This document shows, in pieces, positions 9,029 through 16,504 of a stretch of DNA of 64,000 nt; within the stretch, counting starts at the first letter, position 1, and each line of letters opens with the position of its first letter. The stretch lies in NCBI GenBank assembly GCA_032051265.1, contig DAMBYU010000004.1:372001-436000 (forward strand), written 5' to 3'. The notes under the pieces are model-generated. The model was given only the letters and a program-made list of their open reading frames with translations, did not search any database and was not told the origin of the DNA. Origin of the DNA: Dryocola sp032051265 (GTDB lineage: Bacteria > Pseudomonadota > Gammaproteobacteria > Enterobacterales > Enterobacteriaceae). The translations under genes and the position numbers were made by a program.

Positions 9029-9060
9029 TGTAGGTCGAATAAGCGCAGCGTCATCCGACA
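9029..9060 (-). repeat. REP-like element (first of an inverted pair)
   Basis: Read on the minus strand this is close to the enterobacterial REP consensus (GGATGrCGCT...GCGCTTATyCG.CCTACA). With the element at 9067-9096 it forms an inverted BIME-like pair, placed downstream of the lpd terminator where E. coli carries yacH. Confidence 0.7.
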
Positions 9061-9066
9061 CAAAAT

Positions 9067-9096
9067 GGTGGATGGCACTTCGTTTATCCACCCTAC
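9067..9096 (+). repeat. REP-like element (second of an inverted pair)
   Basis: GGTGGATGGCACTTCG... to ...TTTATCCACCCTAC is a REP-like imperfect palindrome (arms GGTGGAT / ATCCACC). It is inverted relative to 9029-9060 with a 6-base spacer, the typical head-to-head BIME layout. Confidence 0.7.
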
Positions 9097-9218
9097 TAAA
9101 GTCGAAAAGCAGACAATTGATGCTGCAAGCCCGGGTTGTTAAAGGGCAAAATTACAGTCGTTCAAAGCTTGCCAGATACTTCTCCTCATCGCGTGCTACC
9201 ACCCTGAAGAGACAAACG
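9097..9218. other. Non-coding remainder of the lpd-acnB interval
   Basis: No reading frame with a recognisable product or ribosome binding site is visible, and E. coli yacH is absent. The stretch ends at an intrinsic terminator (9219-9241) that has no assigned gene upstream. Confidence 0.5.
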
Positions 9219-9241
9219 AACCGCCGGAAGGCGGTTTTTTT
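9219..9241 (+). terminator. Orphan intrinsic terminator before acnB
   Basis: Stem AACCGCC (9219-9225), loop GGAA, stem GGCGGTT (9230-9236), then T5 more. It lies about 280 bases after the lpd stop, beyond the lpd terminator and the REP pair, and has no obvious upstream gene. It may insulate acnB, end an unrecognised small RNA, or be left from a deleted gene. Confidence 0.8.
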
Positions 9242-9454
9242 GCTCTCAAAGGTCATATCGAAAAGTAATATTTCGCCCTTAACGTTTCAGCAAGGATTTA
9301 ATGTTGCTTTTTTGTAAACGGATTAACACCCCCCTGAAATCCTGCTATGCTGCCGACGCGGATCCGGGCATTTACCCTACAAACTGCTGTCTCACAGGAG
9401 CGTGAAGAGATTTAGCCTGGCGCCATAATGACAATGAGAGCGAGGAGAACCGTC

Positions 9455-12052
9455 GTGCTAGAAGAATACCGTAAGCACGTAGCTGAACGTGCTGCTGAAG
9501 GGATTGTTGCTAAACCCTTAGATGCAACCCAAATGGCTGCGCTGGTTGAATTGCTGAAAACCCCACCGGTGGGTGAAGAAGAATTCCTGTTAGACCTGAT
9601 TACCAATCGTGTTCCACCAGGCGTTGATGAAGCCGCCTATGTTAAAGCCGGGTTCCTGGCTGCCCTCACCAAAGGCGACGCTACCTCCCCATTAATCTCT
9701 CCTGAAAAAGCGGTTGAACTGCTTGGTACCATGCAGGGGGGTTACAACATTCATCCGCTGATTGATGCGCTGGATAACGAAAAGCTGGCACCCATTGCCG
9801 CAAAAGCGCTGTCCCATACGCTATTGATGTTCGATAACTTCTACGACGTGGAAGAGAAAGCGAAAGCGGGTAATCCTCATGCGCAAAAGGTTCTGAAATC
9901 ATGGGCCGATGCTGAGTGGTTCCTGAGCCGTCCTAAGCTTGCGGATAAAATTACCGTCACCGTCTTTAAAGTGACCGGTGAAACCAACACCGATGACCTC
10001 TCTCCGGCTCCGGACGCCTGGTCGCGCCCGGATATCCCTCTGCACGCGCTGGCGATGCTGAAAAACGCCCGCGAAGGTATCGATCCGGATAAGCCAGGAA
10101 GCGTTGGCCCGATCCAACAGATCGAAGCCTTGAATAAAAAAGGTTTCCCGCTGGCCTATGTTGGCGACGTAGTCGGTACGGGTTCATCCCGTAAATCCGC
10201 TACTAACTCCGTGCTGTGGTTCATGGGCGACGACATCCCGAACGTGCCTAACAAACGCGGCGGTGGCGTGGTGCTCGGCGGTAAAATCGCACCAATCTTC
10301 TTTAACACCATGGAAGATGCCGGTGCGCTGCCAATCGAAGTGGACGTCAACGACCTGAACATGGGCGATGTCATCGACATCTATCCTTATCAAGGCGAAG
10401 TGCGTAACCACGACACTGGCGAGCTGATTGCAAGCTTTGAGCTGAAAACAGACGTGCTGCTGGACGAAGTCCGTGCCGGCGGCCGTATTCCGCTGATCAT
10501 CGGCCGTGGCCTGACGACCAAAGCACGTGAGGCGCTGAATCTGCCGCACAGCGAAGTCTTCGTGCAGGCGAAAGATGTCGCTGCCAGCACGCGTGGCTTC
10601 TCGCTGGCGCAGAAAATGGTGGGCCGCGCCTGTGGCGTTGAGGGCATTCGCCCGAACCAGTACTGCGAACCAAAAATGACCTCTGTCGGTTCTCAGGACA
10701 CCACCGGCCCCATGACCCGTGATGAACTGAAAGACCTGGCGTGCCTGGGCTTCTCCGCCGATCTGGTTATGCAGTCTTTCTGCCATACGGCGGCCTATCC
10801 TAAGCCTGTGGATGTAACGACTCACCACACGCTGCCGGACTTCATCATGAACCGTGGCGGCGTGTCGCTGCGTCCTGGGGATGGCGTTATCCACTCCTGG
10901 CTGAACCGTATGCTGCTGCCGGATACCGTGGGTACAGGCGGTGACTCCCATACCCGTTTCCCGATTGGGATCTCCTTCCCGGCAGGTTCTGGTCTGGTAG
11001 CCTTTGCTGCCGCAACGGGCGTGATGCCGCTGGATATGCCTGAGTCGGTGCTGGTGCGCTTCAAAGGTAAAATGCAGCCGGGGATCACCCTGCGCGACCT
11101 GGTTCACGCCATTCCGCTGTATGCCATCAAACAGGGCTTGCTGACCGTTGAGAAGAAAGGGAAGAAAAACATCTTCTCTGGCCGTATCCTGGAAATCGAA
11201 GGCCTGCCGACGCTGAAAGTTGAGCAGGCATTTGAGCTGACCGATGCTTCCGCAGAGCGTTCCGCCGCTGGCTGCACCATCAAGCTGGACCGCGAGCCGA
11301 TCGAAGAGTATCTGAACTCCAACATCGTGCTGCTGAAGTGGATGATCGCAGAAGGTTACGGCGATCGCCGCACCCTTGAGCGCCGTATCCAGGGCATGGA
11401 GAAATGGCTGGCCGATCCGCAGCTGATGGAAGCTGACGCGGACGCGGAATACGCGGCCGTGATTGAAATCGACCTGAACGATATCAAAGAGCCAATCCTG
11501 TGCGCGCCAAACGATCCGGACGACGCGCGTCTGCTGTCTGATGTTGCCGGCGAGAAAATCGATGAAGTCTTTATCGGCTCCTGCATGACCAACATCGGCC
11601 ACTTCCGTGCCGCAGGCAAGCTGCTGGACAGTCATCAGGGCCAGCTGCCAACTCGTCTGTGGGTTGCGCCGCCAACGCGTATGGATGCCGCACAGCTCAC
11701 TGAGGAAGGCTATTACAGCGTCTTTGGTAAGAGCGGGGCGCGTATCGAAATCCCAGGCTGTTCACTGTGCATGGGTAACCAGGCGCGTGTAGCTGATGGC
11801 GCAACGGTGGTTTCCACCTCCACCCGTAACTTCCCGAACCGTCTGGGGACCGGGGCTAACGTCTTCCTGGCTTCCGCAGAACTGGCAGCTGTAGCTTCGC
11901 TGCTGGGTAAACTGCCGTCGCCTGACGAATACCAGACCTTTATGGCGCAGGTCGATAAGACGGCGGTAGACACTTACCGTTACCTGAACTTCGACCAGCT
12001 TTCCCAGTACACCGAGAAAGCCGACGGCGTTATCTTCCAGACTGCAGTCTGA
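9455..12052 (+). CDS. acnB: Bifunctional aconitate hydratase 2 / 2-methylisocitrate dehydratase
   Basis: Main growth-phase aconitase of the TCA cycle (citrate to isocitrate through a [4Fe-4S] cluster), which as apo-protein can bind mRNA. The start is taken as the GTG at 9455 with GAGGAG ahead. This gives 865 residues beginning V(M)LEEYRKHV, the exact E. coli length; an upstream ATG at 9428 would add nine unconserved residues. Cluster ligands are C710 (GSCMTNIGHF) and C769/C772 (GCSLCMGNQ). The domain order is HEAT-like N-terminus, swivel domain 4, then domains 1-3, as usual for AcnB. It has its own upstream region and an intrinsic terminator. Confidence 0.97.
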   Translation: MLEEYRKHVAERAAEGIVAKPLDATQMAALVELLKTPPVGEEEFLLDLITNRVPPGVDEAAYVKAGFLAALTKGDATSPLISPEKAVELLGTMQGGYNIHPLIDALDNEKLAPIAAKALSHTLLMFDNFYDVEEKAKAGNPHAQKVLKSWADAEWFLSRPKLADKITVTVFKVTGETNTDDLSPAPDAWSRPDIPLHALAMLKNAREGIDPDKPGSVGPIQQIEALNKKGFPLAYVGDVVGTGSSRKSATNSVLWFMGDDIPNVPNKRGGGVVLGGKIAPIFFNTMEDAGALPIEVDVNDLNMGDVIDIYPYQGEVRNHDTGELIASFELKTDVLLDEVRAGGRIPLIIGRGLTTKAREALNLPHSEVFVQAKDVAASTRGFSLAQKMVGRACGVEGIRPNQYCEPKMTSVGSQDTTGPMTRDELKDLACLGFSADLVMQSFCHTAAYPKPVDVTTHHTLPDFIMNRGGVSLRPGDGVIHSWLNRMLLPDTVGTGGDSHTRFPIGISFPAGSGLVAFAAATGVMPLDMPESVLVRFKGKMQPGITLRDLVHAIPLYAIKQGLLTVEKKGKKNIFSGRILEIEGLPTLKVEQAFELTDASAERSAAGCTIKLDREPIEEYLNSNIVLLKWMIAEGYGDRRTLERRIQGMEKWLADPQLMEADADAEYAAVIEIDLNDIKEPILCAPNDPDDARLLSDVAGEKIDEVFIGSCMTNIGHFRAAGKLLDSHQGQLPTRLWVAPPTRMDAAQLTEEGYYSVFGKSGARIEIPGCSLCMGNQARVADGATVVSTSTRNFPNRLGTGANVFLASAELAAVASLLGKLPSPDEYQTFMAQVDKTAVDTYRYLNFDQLSQYTEKADGVIFQTAV

Positions 12053-12068
12053 TAATTAAGCAAAGTGC

Positions 12069-12096
12069 AAAAGGGAGGCTTCGGCCTCCCTTTTTA
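12069..12096 (+). terminator. Intrinsic terminator after acnB
   Basis: Stem AAGGGAGGC closed by a TTCG tetraloop and GCCTCCCTT, followed by a T-run (12091-12095). Confidence 0.93.
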
Positions 12097-12202
12097 TTTG
12101 CTTGTGGTGTTGCGTCGCGCTGTTTTTCGCCGGCTTTGCTGCGATAATTACTCTATACGCGAAGGGGTGCTGGCTTTCCCTCGCCCTGTAGAGGAAAACA
12201 CC

Positions 12203-12565
12203 ATGGAATATGAATTTTTGCGCGATGTCACCGGACGAGTGTTGGTGCGTATGTCGATGGGCCACGAAGTGGTGGGACATTGGTTTAACGAAGAGGTAAA
12301 AGATAACCTGGCGTTACTGGATGAGGTGGAGCAGGCGGCCTTATCGGTAAAAGGCAGCGAACGTCAGTGGCAACGTACCGGGCATGAATATACGCTCTGG
12401 CTTGACGGTGAAGAAGTGATTATCCGTGCCAATCAGCTGGAAATTTCCGGTGATGAGATAGAAGAAGGGATGAGTTACTACGACGAAGAAAGCCTTTCAT
12501 TCTGCGGCGTGGAGGATTTTCTCCAGGTGGCGCATGCTTACCGGGAGTTTGTAAATCACCGCTAG
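12203..12565 (+). CDS. yacL: UPF0231 family protein YacL
   Basis: Small acidic protein of 120 residues, the same length as E. coli YacL and colinear with it over its full length (MEYEFLRDVTG..., conserved RMSMGHEVVGHWFNEEV and GMSYYDEESL). Its molecular function is not established. The start is the ATG at 12203 with GAGGAA six bases ahead; a longer frame from 12065 lies partly in the acnB terminator and is not conserved. It is soluble, with no signal peptide or membrane segment, and stands alone between acnB and the convergent speD. Confidence 0.93.
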   Translation: MEYEFLRDVTGRVLVRMSMGHEVVGHWFNEEVKDNLALLDEVEQAALSVKGSERQWQRTGHEYTLWLDGEEVIIRANQLEISGDEIEEGMSYYDEESLSFCGVEDFLQVAHAYREFVNHR

Positions 12566-12578
12566 CCGCTCTTTACAG

Positions 12579-12604
12579 GGCGGGTAAGCAAAGCCTCACC
12601 CGCC
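12579..12604. repeat. REP-like palindrome between yacL and speD
   Basis: GGCGGGT (12579-12585) pairs with ACCCGCC (12598-12604) around a short imperfect inner stem. Its left arm, with flank GGGCGGGTAAGC, is identical to that of the hairpin after erpA at 45731. Neither strand has a clear T-run, so it may act as a processed 3' end for the convergent genes. Confidence 0.6.
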
Positions 12605-12613
12605 GCAAGCGCA

Positions 12614-13408
12614 TCAGCCAGGGGGAATATTGCGTCCGTAATATATCTCGCGCATCTCTTTCCAGAGTAAATCCGTAATCATCCTGCGTTCCTCTTCGCT
12701 CAGCTCTTCCGGGCGGGTGTGGAACATGTAGTGCTTCAGATCGAACTCTTTCAGTAGCATCTTGGTATGGAAGATGTTTTCCTGATAAACATTCACGTCC
12801 ACCATGTCATACAGCGCTTTCATGTCGTCTGACATAAAGTTCTGAATCGAGTTAATTTCATGATCGATAAAGTGTTTCATGCCGTTTACGTCGCGGGTAA
12901 AGCCACGCACGCGGTAATCAACGGTGACGATATCGGATTCAAGCTGGTGGATGAGGTAGTTCAGCGCCTTAAGCGGTGAAATGACCCCGCAGGTTGATAC
13001 TTCTATGTCGGCCCTGAAAGTACACAGGCCGCCTTCCGGGTGGCTTTCCGGATAGGTGTGCACGCAAATATGGCTTTTATCAAGGTGAGCGACGATTGCG
13101 TCCGGCAGCGGGCCGGGATGTTCGGACTTGTCGATGCTTTGCGGATCGACAGGCTCTTCGCTGACCAGAATAGTAACGCTTGCACCCTGCGGCTCGTAGT
13201 CCTGGCGGGCGATATTCAAAATATTCGCGCCAATAATGGAACAGGTCTCGCTGAGGATCTCCGTCAGACGGTTCGCGTTATACAGCTCATCAATATACGC
13301 AATATAACCATCGCGCTCTTCGGCGGTTTTGGCATAGCAAATATCGTAGATACAAAAACTCAGGCTTTTCGTCAGGTTGTTAAAGCCGTGTAGTTTCAGC
13401 TTTTTCAA
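12614..13408 (-). CDS. speD: S-adenosylmethionine decarboxylase proenzyme
   Basis: Pyruvoyl-dependent enzyme that decarboxylates S-adenosylmethionine to give the aminopropyl donor for spermidine. The 264 residues match E. coli. Self-cleavage between K111 and S112 (LDKSHICVHTYPE) would create the pyruvoyl group; C140 is also conserved. Translation starts at a TTG (13408), as in E. coli, behind a very strong ribosome binding site, GGAGGTGAT, nine bases away. speE lies 14 bases upstream, so speE-speD form an operon. Confidence 0.97.
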   Translation of the reverse strand: MKKLKLHGFNNLTKSLSFCIYDICYAKTAEERDGYIAYIDELYNANRLTEILSETCSIIGANILNIARQDYEPQGASVTILVSEEPVDPQSIDKSEHPGPLPDAIVAHLDKSHICVHTYPESHPEGGLCTFRADIEVSTCGVISPLKALNYLIHQLESDIVTVDYRVRGFTRDVNGMKHFIDHEINSIQNFMSDDMKALYDMVDVNVYQENIFHTKMLLKEFDLKHYMFHTRPEELSEEERRMITDLLWKEMREIYYGRNIPPG

Positions 13409-13422
13409 TTTTTATCACCTCC

Positions 13423-14289
13423 TTAGGATGACTGGCAGGCCAGCGCATCTTGCAAATATTGCGGTAAAGCGAACGCTGCCGTGTGGATTGCCGGATTGTA
13501 ATAGCGGCAGGTAATACCGGCTTTCTGGAATCGTGCCTGGATGATTTCGGTGCTGAGATGGCGCAGAGCGGGATTGTCCGTCGCCCACGCAAAGGTCATG
13601 ATGCCGCCGAAATAGGTTGGGATCGCCGCCTGGTAAAAGCTGACGTCTGCAAAGTAGTGGCCAAGCTTACGATGGCTGTCGATGGCCTCATCCTGTTGCA
13701 GGAAGCAGACACCGTTTTGCGCGACGAAAATACCGCCCGGGTTCAGGCAGCGTTTGCAGCCTTCATAAAACGCGGAGGTAAACAGGCTTTCGCCCGGGCC
13801 GATAGGGTCGGTACAGTCGGAAATTATCACGTCAAACATTTGCGTGGTCTGATTAACAAAATTAACGCCATCGTCGATAACCAGCCTGAAGCGCGGATCG
13901 TCGTAGCTGTCGGCATTGTGATTCGGCAGATACTGACGACAGAACGACACTACCCCGGCATCGATCTCCACCATGGTGATGCTTTCAACATTCTTATGGC
14001 GGGTGACCTCACGCAGCATCGCGCCATCGCCACCGCCGATAATCAGCACGTTTTTTGCCTGACCATGAGCCAGCAGCGGAACGTGCGTCATCATTTCATG
14101 GTAAATAAACTCATCGCGCTCGGTGGTTTGCACCACGCCATCTAACGCCATTACGCGCCCAAAAGCGGCGTTCTCGAAGATAACCAGATCCTGGTGTTCC
14201 GTCTTCTCGTGATACAGCACGTTGTCGATGGCAAAGTACTGGCCAAAATTTTCATGCAGCGTTTCGCGCCACACTTTTTTATCGGTCAT
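13423..14289 (-). CDS. speE: Spermidine synthase (polyamine aminopropyltransferase)
   Basis: Transfers the aminopropyl group of decarboxylated S-adenosylmethionine to putrescine. The Rossmann motif IIGGGDG is at residues 83-89, and active-site aspartates D158 and D161 lie in ISDCTDPIGPGES. The start MTDKKVWRE gives 288 residues, the E. coli length; a longer frame starting 24 bases upstream is not conserved. First gene of the speED operon. Confidence 0.97.
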   Translation of the reverse strand: MTDKKVWRETLHENFGQYFAIDNVLYHEKTEHQDLVIFENAAFGRVMALDGVVQTTERDEFIYHEMMTHVPLLAHGQAKNVLIIGGGDGAMLREVTRHKNVESITMVEIDAGVVSFCRQYLPNHNADSYDDPRFRLVIDDGVNFVNQTTQMFDVIISDCTDPIGPGESLFTSAFYEGCKRCLNPGGIFVAQNGVCFLQQDEAIDSHRKLGHYFADVSFYQAAIPTYFGGIMTFAWATDNPALRHLSTEIIQARFQKAGITCRYYNPAIHTAAFALPQYLQDALACQSS

Positions 14290-14397
14290 GGGCCTACACC
14301 TCTTCGTTAACACCCCTGAAAAATGGGCGCAACATAATAGCCAACAATAGCCGCGTATGCACGGCTATTATTTCAGCAGGGATCAGGAGAGGGCGGG

Positions 14398-14745
14398 TTA
14401 CTTGACGTAGGCGAGCAGGCTTAATGAATCACGGGCCAATGATTTACATTTGTTCGCCGTCGGAATGGCGATGCCGCTCAAATCGCGGTAGCTGTCCTCT
14501 CCAAGCGCCTTCATGTTGAAGCTATCGTAGTTGCTTAAATCCCACTGGTTTTGCTGAGCAAAAAAGACCAGCGCGCGACGAATCTGTCCGTTAGGGAGGT
14601 TCTGGTAGCCACAATCATTTTTCAGGAACACAAATACCGCAGTCAGATCGGCCATATCTTCTGCTTCAGATTCGCTAAGTGCCTGACTACTTGTAGAAAA
14701 GGCCAGCAAAACACCCAACATTAATGCCCTAACTCCCATCTTCAT
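14398..14745 (-). CDS. yacC: Secreted YacC protein, PulS/OutS pilotin-like family
   Basis: Small exported protein of 115 residues (E. coli YacC has the same length). A Sec signal peptide is visible (MKMGVRALMLGVLLAFSTSS, cut likely after QA). The mature part is almost identical to E. coli YacC, with two conserved cysteines (NDCGYQ and NKCKSL) that could form a disulfide. The family resembles pilotins that target type II secretion secretins, but no secretion gene is near, so the real role is unknown. The start could be four codons further upstream (14757). Confidence 0.88.
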   Translation of the reverse strand: MKMGVRALMLGVLLAFSTSSQALSESEAEDMADLTAVFVFLKNDCGYQNLPNGQIRRALVFFAQQNQWDLSNYDSFNMKALGEDSYRDLSGIAIPTANKCKSLARDSLSLLAYVK

Positions 14746-14825
14746 CACGTCTACCACTTTTTATCAGATGCGAAACGTTATCACAGTTAATTGGACCACG
14801 ACGAGATTTATTATCTGCCGCAAAC

Positions 14826-14856
14826 TTGACCTTCCCGTTGGGGAAAGGTTTATGCT
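14826..14856 (+). promoter_or_regulatory. CueR-type copper-responsive promoter of cueO
   Basis: The -35 TTGACC (14826-14831) and -10 TATGCT (14851-14856) are 19 bases apart, the long spacer typical of MerR-family promoters. The spacer carries the dyad ACCTTCCC...GGAAAGGT (14829-14849), closely matching the CueR operator. Cu(I)-bound CueR would underwind this DNA to activate cueO. Confidence 0.88.
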
Positions 14857-14890
14857 CACAGGCACGCCTGCTGACTTAAAGGAACTGAAT

Positions 14891-16432
14891 ATGCATCGTC
14901 GTGATTTTCTAAAATATTCCGCCGCTGTTGGCGCTTTTAGCGCGCTGCCGCTCTGGAGCCGTGCGGCGCTGGCGGCGGATCGCCCCGTTTTACCTGTCCC
15001 CGCTTTACTCGCGCCGGATGCCAGAAACAGCATTCGCTTAACCGTTCAATCCGGTAAGACCGCTTTTGGGGCAAAATCTGCCGCCACCTGGGGTTATAAC
15101 GGCGATCTGCTTGGCCCTGCCCTGCAGCTTACCCAGGGCGAAGCTGTTACCGTGAATATTCATAATAGCCTGGCTGAAGAAACTACGGTGCACTGGCATG
15201 GGCTGGAAGTACCGGGCGAGGTGGACGGCGGCCCGCAAGGCGTGATTGCCGCAGGTGGAAAGCGCAGCGTAACTTTCACCCCGCAACAGCGCGCGGCGAC
15301 GTGCTGGTTTCATCCTCATCAGCACGGTAAAACCGGACATCAGGTCGCAATGGGGCTCGCGGGGCTGGTGTTAATTGAAGATACGGCAAGCCGCCAGCTG
15401 ATGCTGCCAAAGCAGTGGGGCATCGACGATATCCCGCTGATTATTCAGGACAAACAATTTTCCGCAGATGGACAGATTGATTACAAGCTGGATGTGATGA
15501 GCGCTGCGGTAGGCTGGTTTGGTGATACCTTGCTGTGCAACGGCTTACGCTATCCGCAGCACTCCAGTCCACGCGGCTGGCTGCGACTGCGTTTGCTGAA
15601 CGGCTGTAATGCCCGCTCCCTGAACATTGCCGCCAGCGACAACCGTCCTCTGTATGTGATCGCCTGCGACGGCGGCCTGCTGGCCGAACCGGTGAAGGTT
15701 AGCGAACTGCCGATGCTGATGGGCGAGCGTTTCGAAGTGCTGGTGGATACCCTTGACGGCAAACCTTTTGATATTGTCACGCTGCCCGTCAAACAAATGG
15801 GGATGACCGTCGCGCCGTTTGATAAACCGGTGTCGGTCGTACATATCCAGCCGCTGCGTATTGCCGCTTCGGGAATGCTACCGGATAAGCTGGTAGACGT
15901 GCCCGCGTTGCCTGCGCTCGAAGGAGTGACCGAACGCTGGCTGCAACTGATGATGGAACCGATGCTCGACATGATGGGCATGCAGGCGCTGCGGGAGAAG
16001 TATGGCGATCGGGCGATGGCTGGTATGAATCACGGCGGCATGAATCACAGCAGGATGAACCACGGGCAGATGGGGCACGATTTTGACTTCCATAATGCCA
16101 ACAAGATTAACGGCAAAGCTTTCGACATGGGGACACCAGCCTTTAGCGTTGAGAAAGGAAAGTTCGAGAAATGGACGATTTCGGGTGAAGGCGACATGAT
16201 GCTGCATCCGTTCCATATTCACGGCACGCAGTTCCGCATTCTGAGCGAGAACGGCCAGCCGGTCGCGGCACATCGTCAGGGCTGGAAAGATACAGTTCAT
16301 GTAGAGGGCGGGCGCAGCGAGGTACTGGTGCGCTTCGATCACGAGGCCTCTGCAGACCATGCGTATATGGCGCACTGCCATCTGCTTGAACATGAAGATA
16401 CGGGCATGATGCTAGGCTTTACCGTGGCGTAA
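14891..16432 (+). CDS. cueO: Multicopper oxidase CueO
   Basis: Periplasmic cuprous oxidase that detoxifies Cu(I). It has a twin-arginine signal (RRDFLK at residues 3-8, hydrophobic to about 28). Copper ligands are in HWHG (101-104), HPHQHG (141-146), HPFHIHG (439-445) and HCHLLEHEDTGMM (495-507). A Met/His-rich insert near residues 355-395 (repeats of GMNHGGMNH, MNHGQMGH type) matches the copper-binding helix region of CueO but differs in repeat pattern from E. coli. Length is 513 residues (516 in E. coli). The start is the ATG before HRRDFLK; a longer upstream frame runs through the CueR promoter and is rejected. Confidence 0.97.
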   Translation: MHRRDFLKYSAAVGAFSALPLWSRAALAADRPVLPVPALLAPDARNSIRLTVQSGKTAFGAKSAATWGYNGDLLGPALQLTQGEAVTVNIHNSLAEETTVHWHGLEVPGEVDGGPQGVIAAGGKRSVTFTPQQRAATCWFHPHQHGKTGHQVAMGLAGLVLIEDTASRQLMLPKQWGIDDIPLIIQDKQFSADGQIDYKLDVMSAAVGWFGDTLLCNGLRYPQHSSPRGWLRLRLLNGCNARSLNIAASDNRPLYVIACDGGLLAEPVKVSELPMLMGERFEVLVDTLDGKPFDIVTLPVKQMGMTVAPFDKPVSVVHIQPLRIAASGMLPDKLVDVPALPALEGVTERWLQLMMEPMLDMMGMQALREKYGDRAMAGMNHGGMNHSRMNHGQMGHDFDFHNANKINGKAFDMGTPAFSVEKGKFEKWTISGEGDMMLHPFHIHGTQFRILSENGQPVAAHRQGWKDTVHVEGGRSEVLVRFDHEASADHAYMAHCHLLEHEDTGMMLGFTVA

Positions 16433-16463
16433 AAAAATGCCCGCACCATAAGGTGAGGGCATC
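16430..16463 (-). terminator. Intrinsic terminator of gcd
   Basis: On the minus strand ATGCCC/GGGCAT arms with inner CACC/GGTG enclose a TTAT loop and are followed by seven T (16431-16437). It overlaps the cueO stop codon. On the plus strand no T-run follows, so it serves gcd mainly. Confidence 0.85.
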
Positions 16464-16473
16464 TTCTATTCTG

Positions 16474-16496
16474 TACCCTCTGCTGGGGAGAGGGTA
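16474..16496. repeat. Hairpin between cueO and gcd
   Basis: TACCCTC (16474-16480) pairs with GAGGGTA (16490-16496) across a 9-base loop. It sits between the convergent cueO and gcd and may help end cueO transcripts; there is no T-run. Confidence 0.5.
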
Positions 16497-16504
16497 ACAA
16501 AGTT

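Noticed and set aside
9029..9096. A possible CRISPR repeat unit
   Set aside because: Only two inverted copies, no regular spacers and no cas genes; the pattern fits REP/BIME.
10184..11635. A 483-codon frame antisense to acnB
   Set aside because: Same codon-bias artefact, His/Gln/Phe-rich composition typical of shadow frames, and no start signal.
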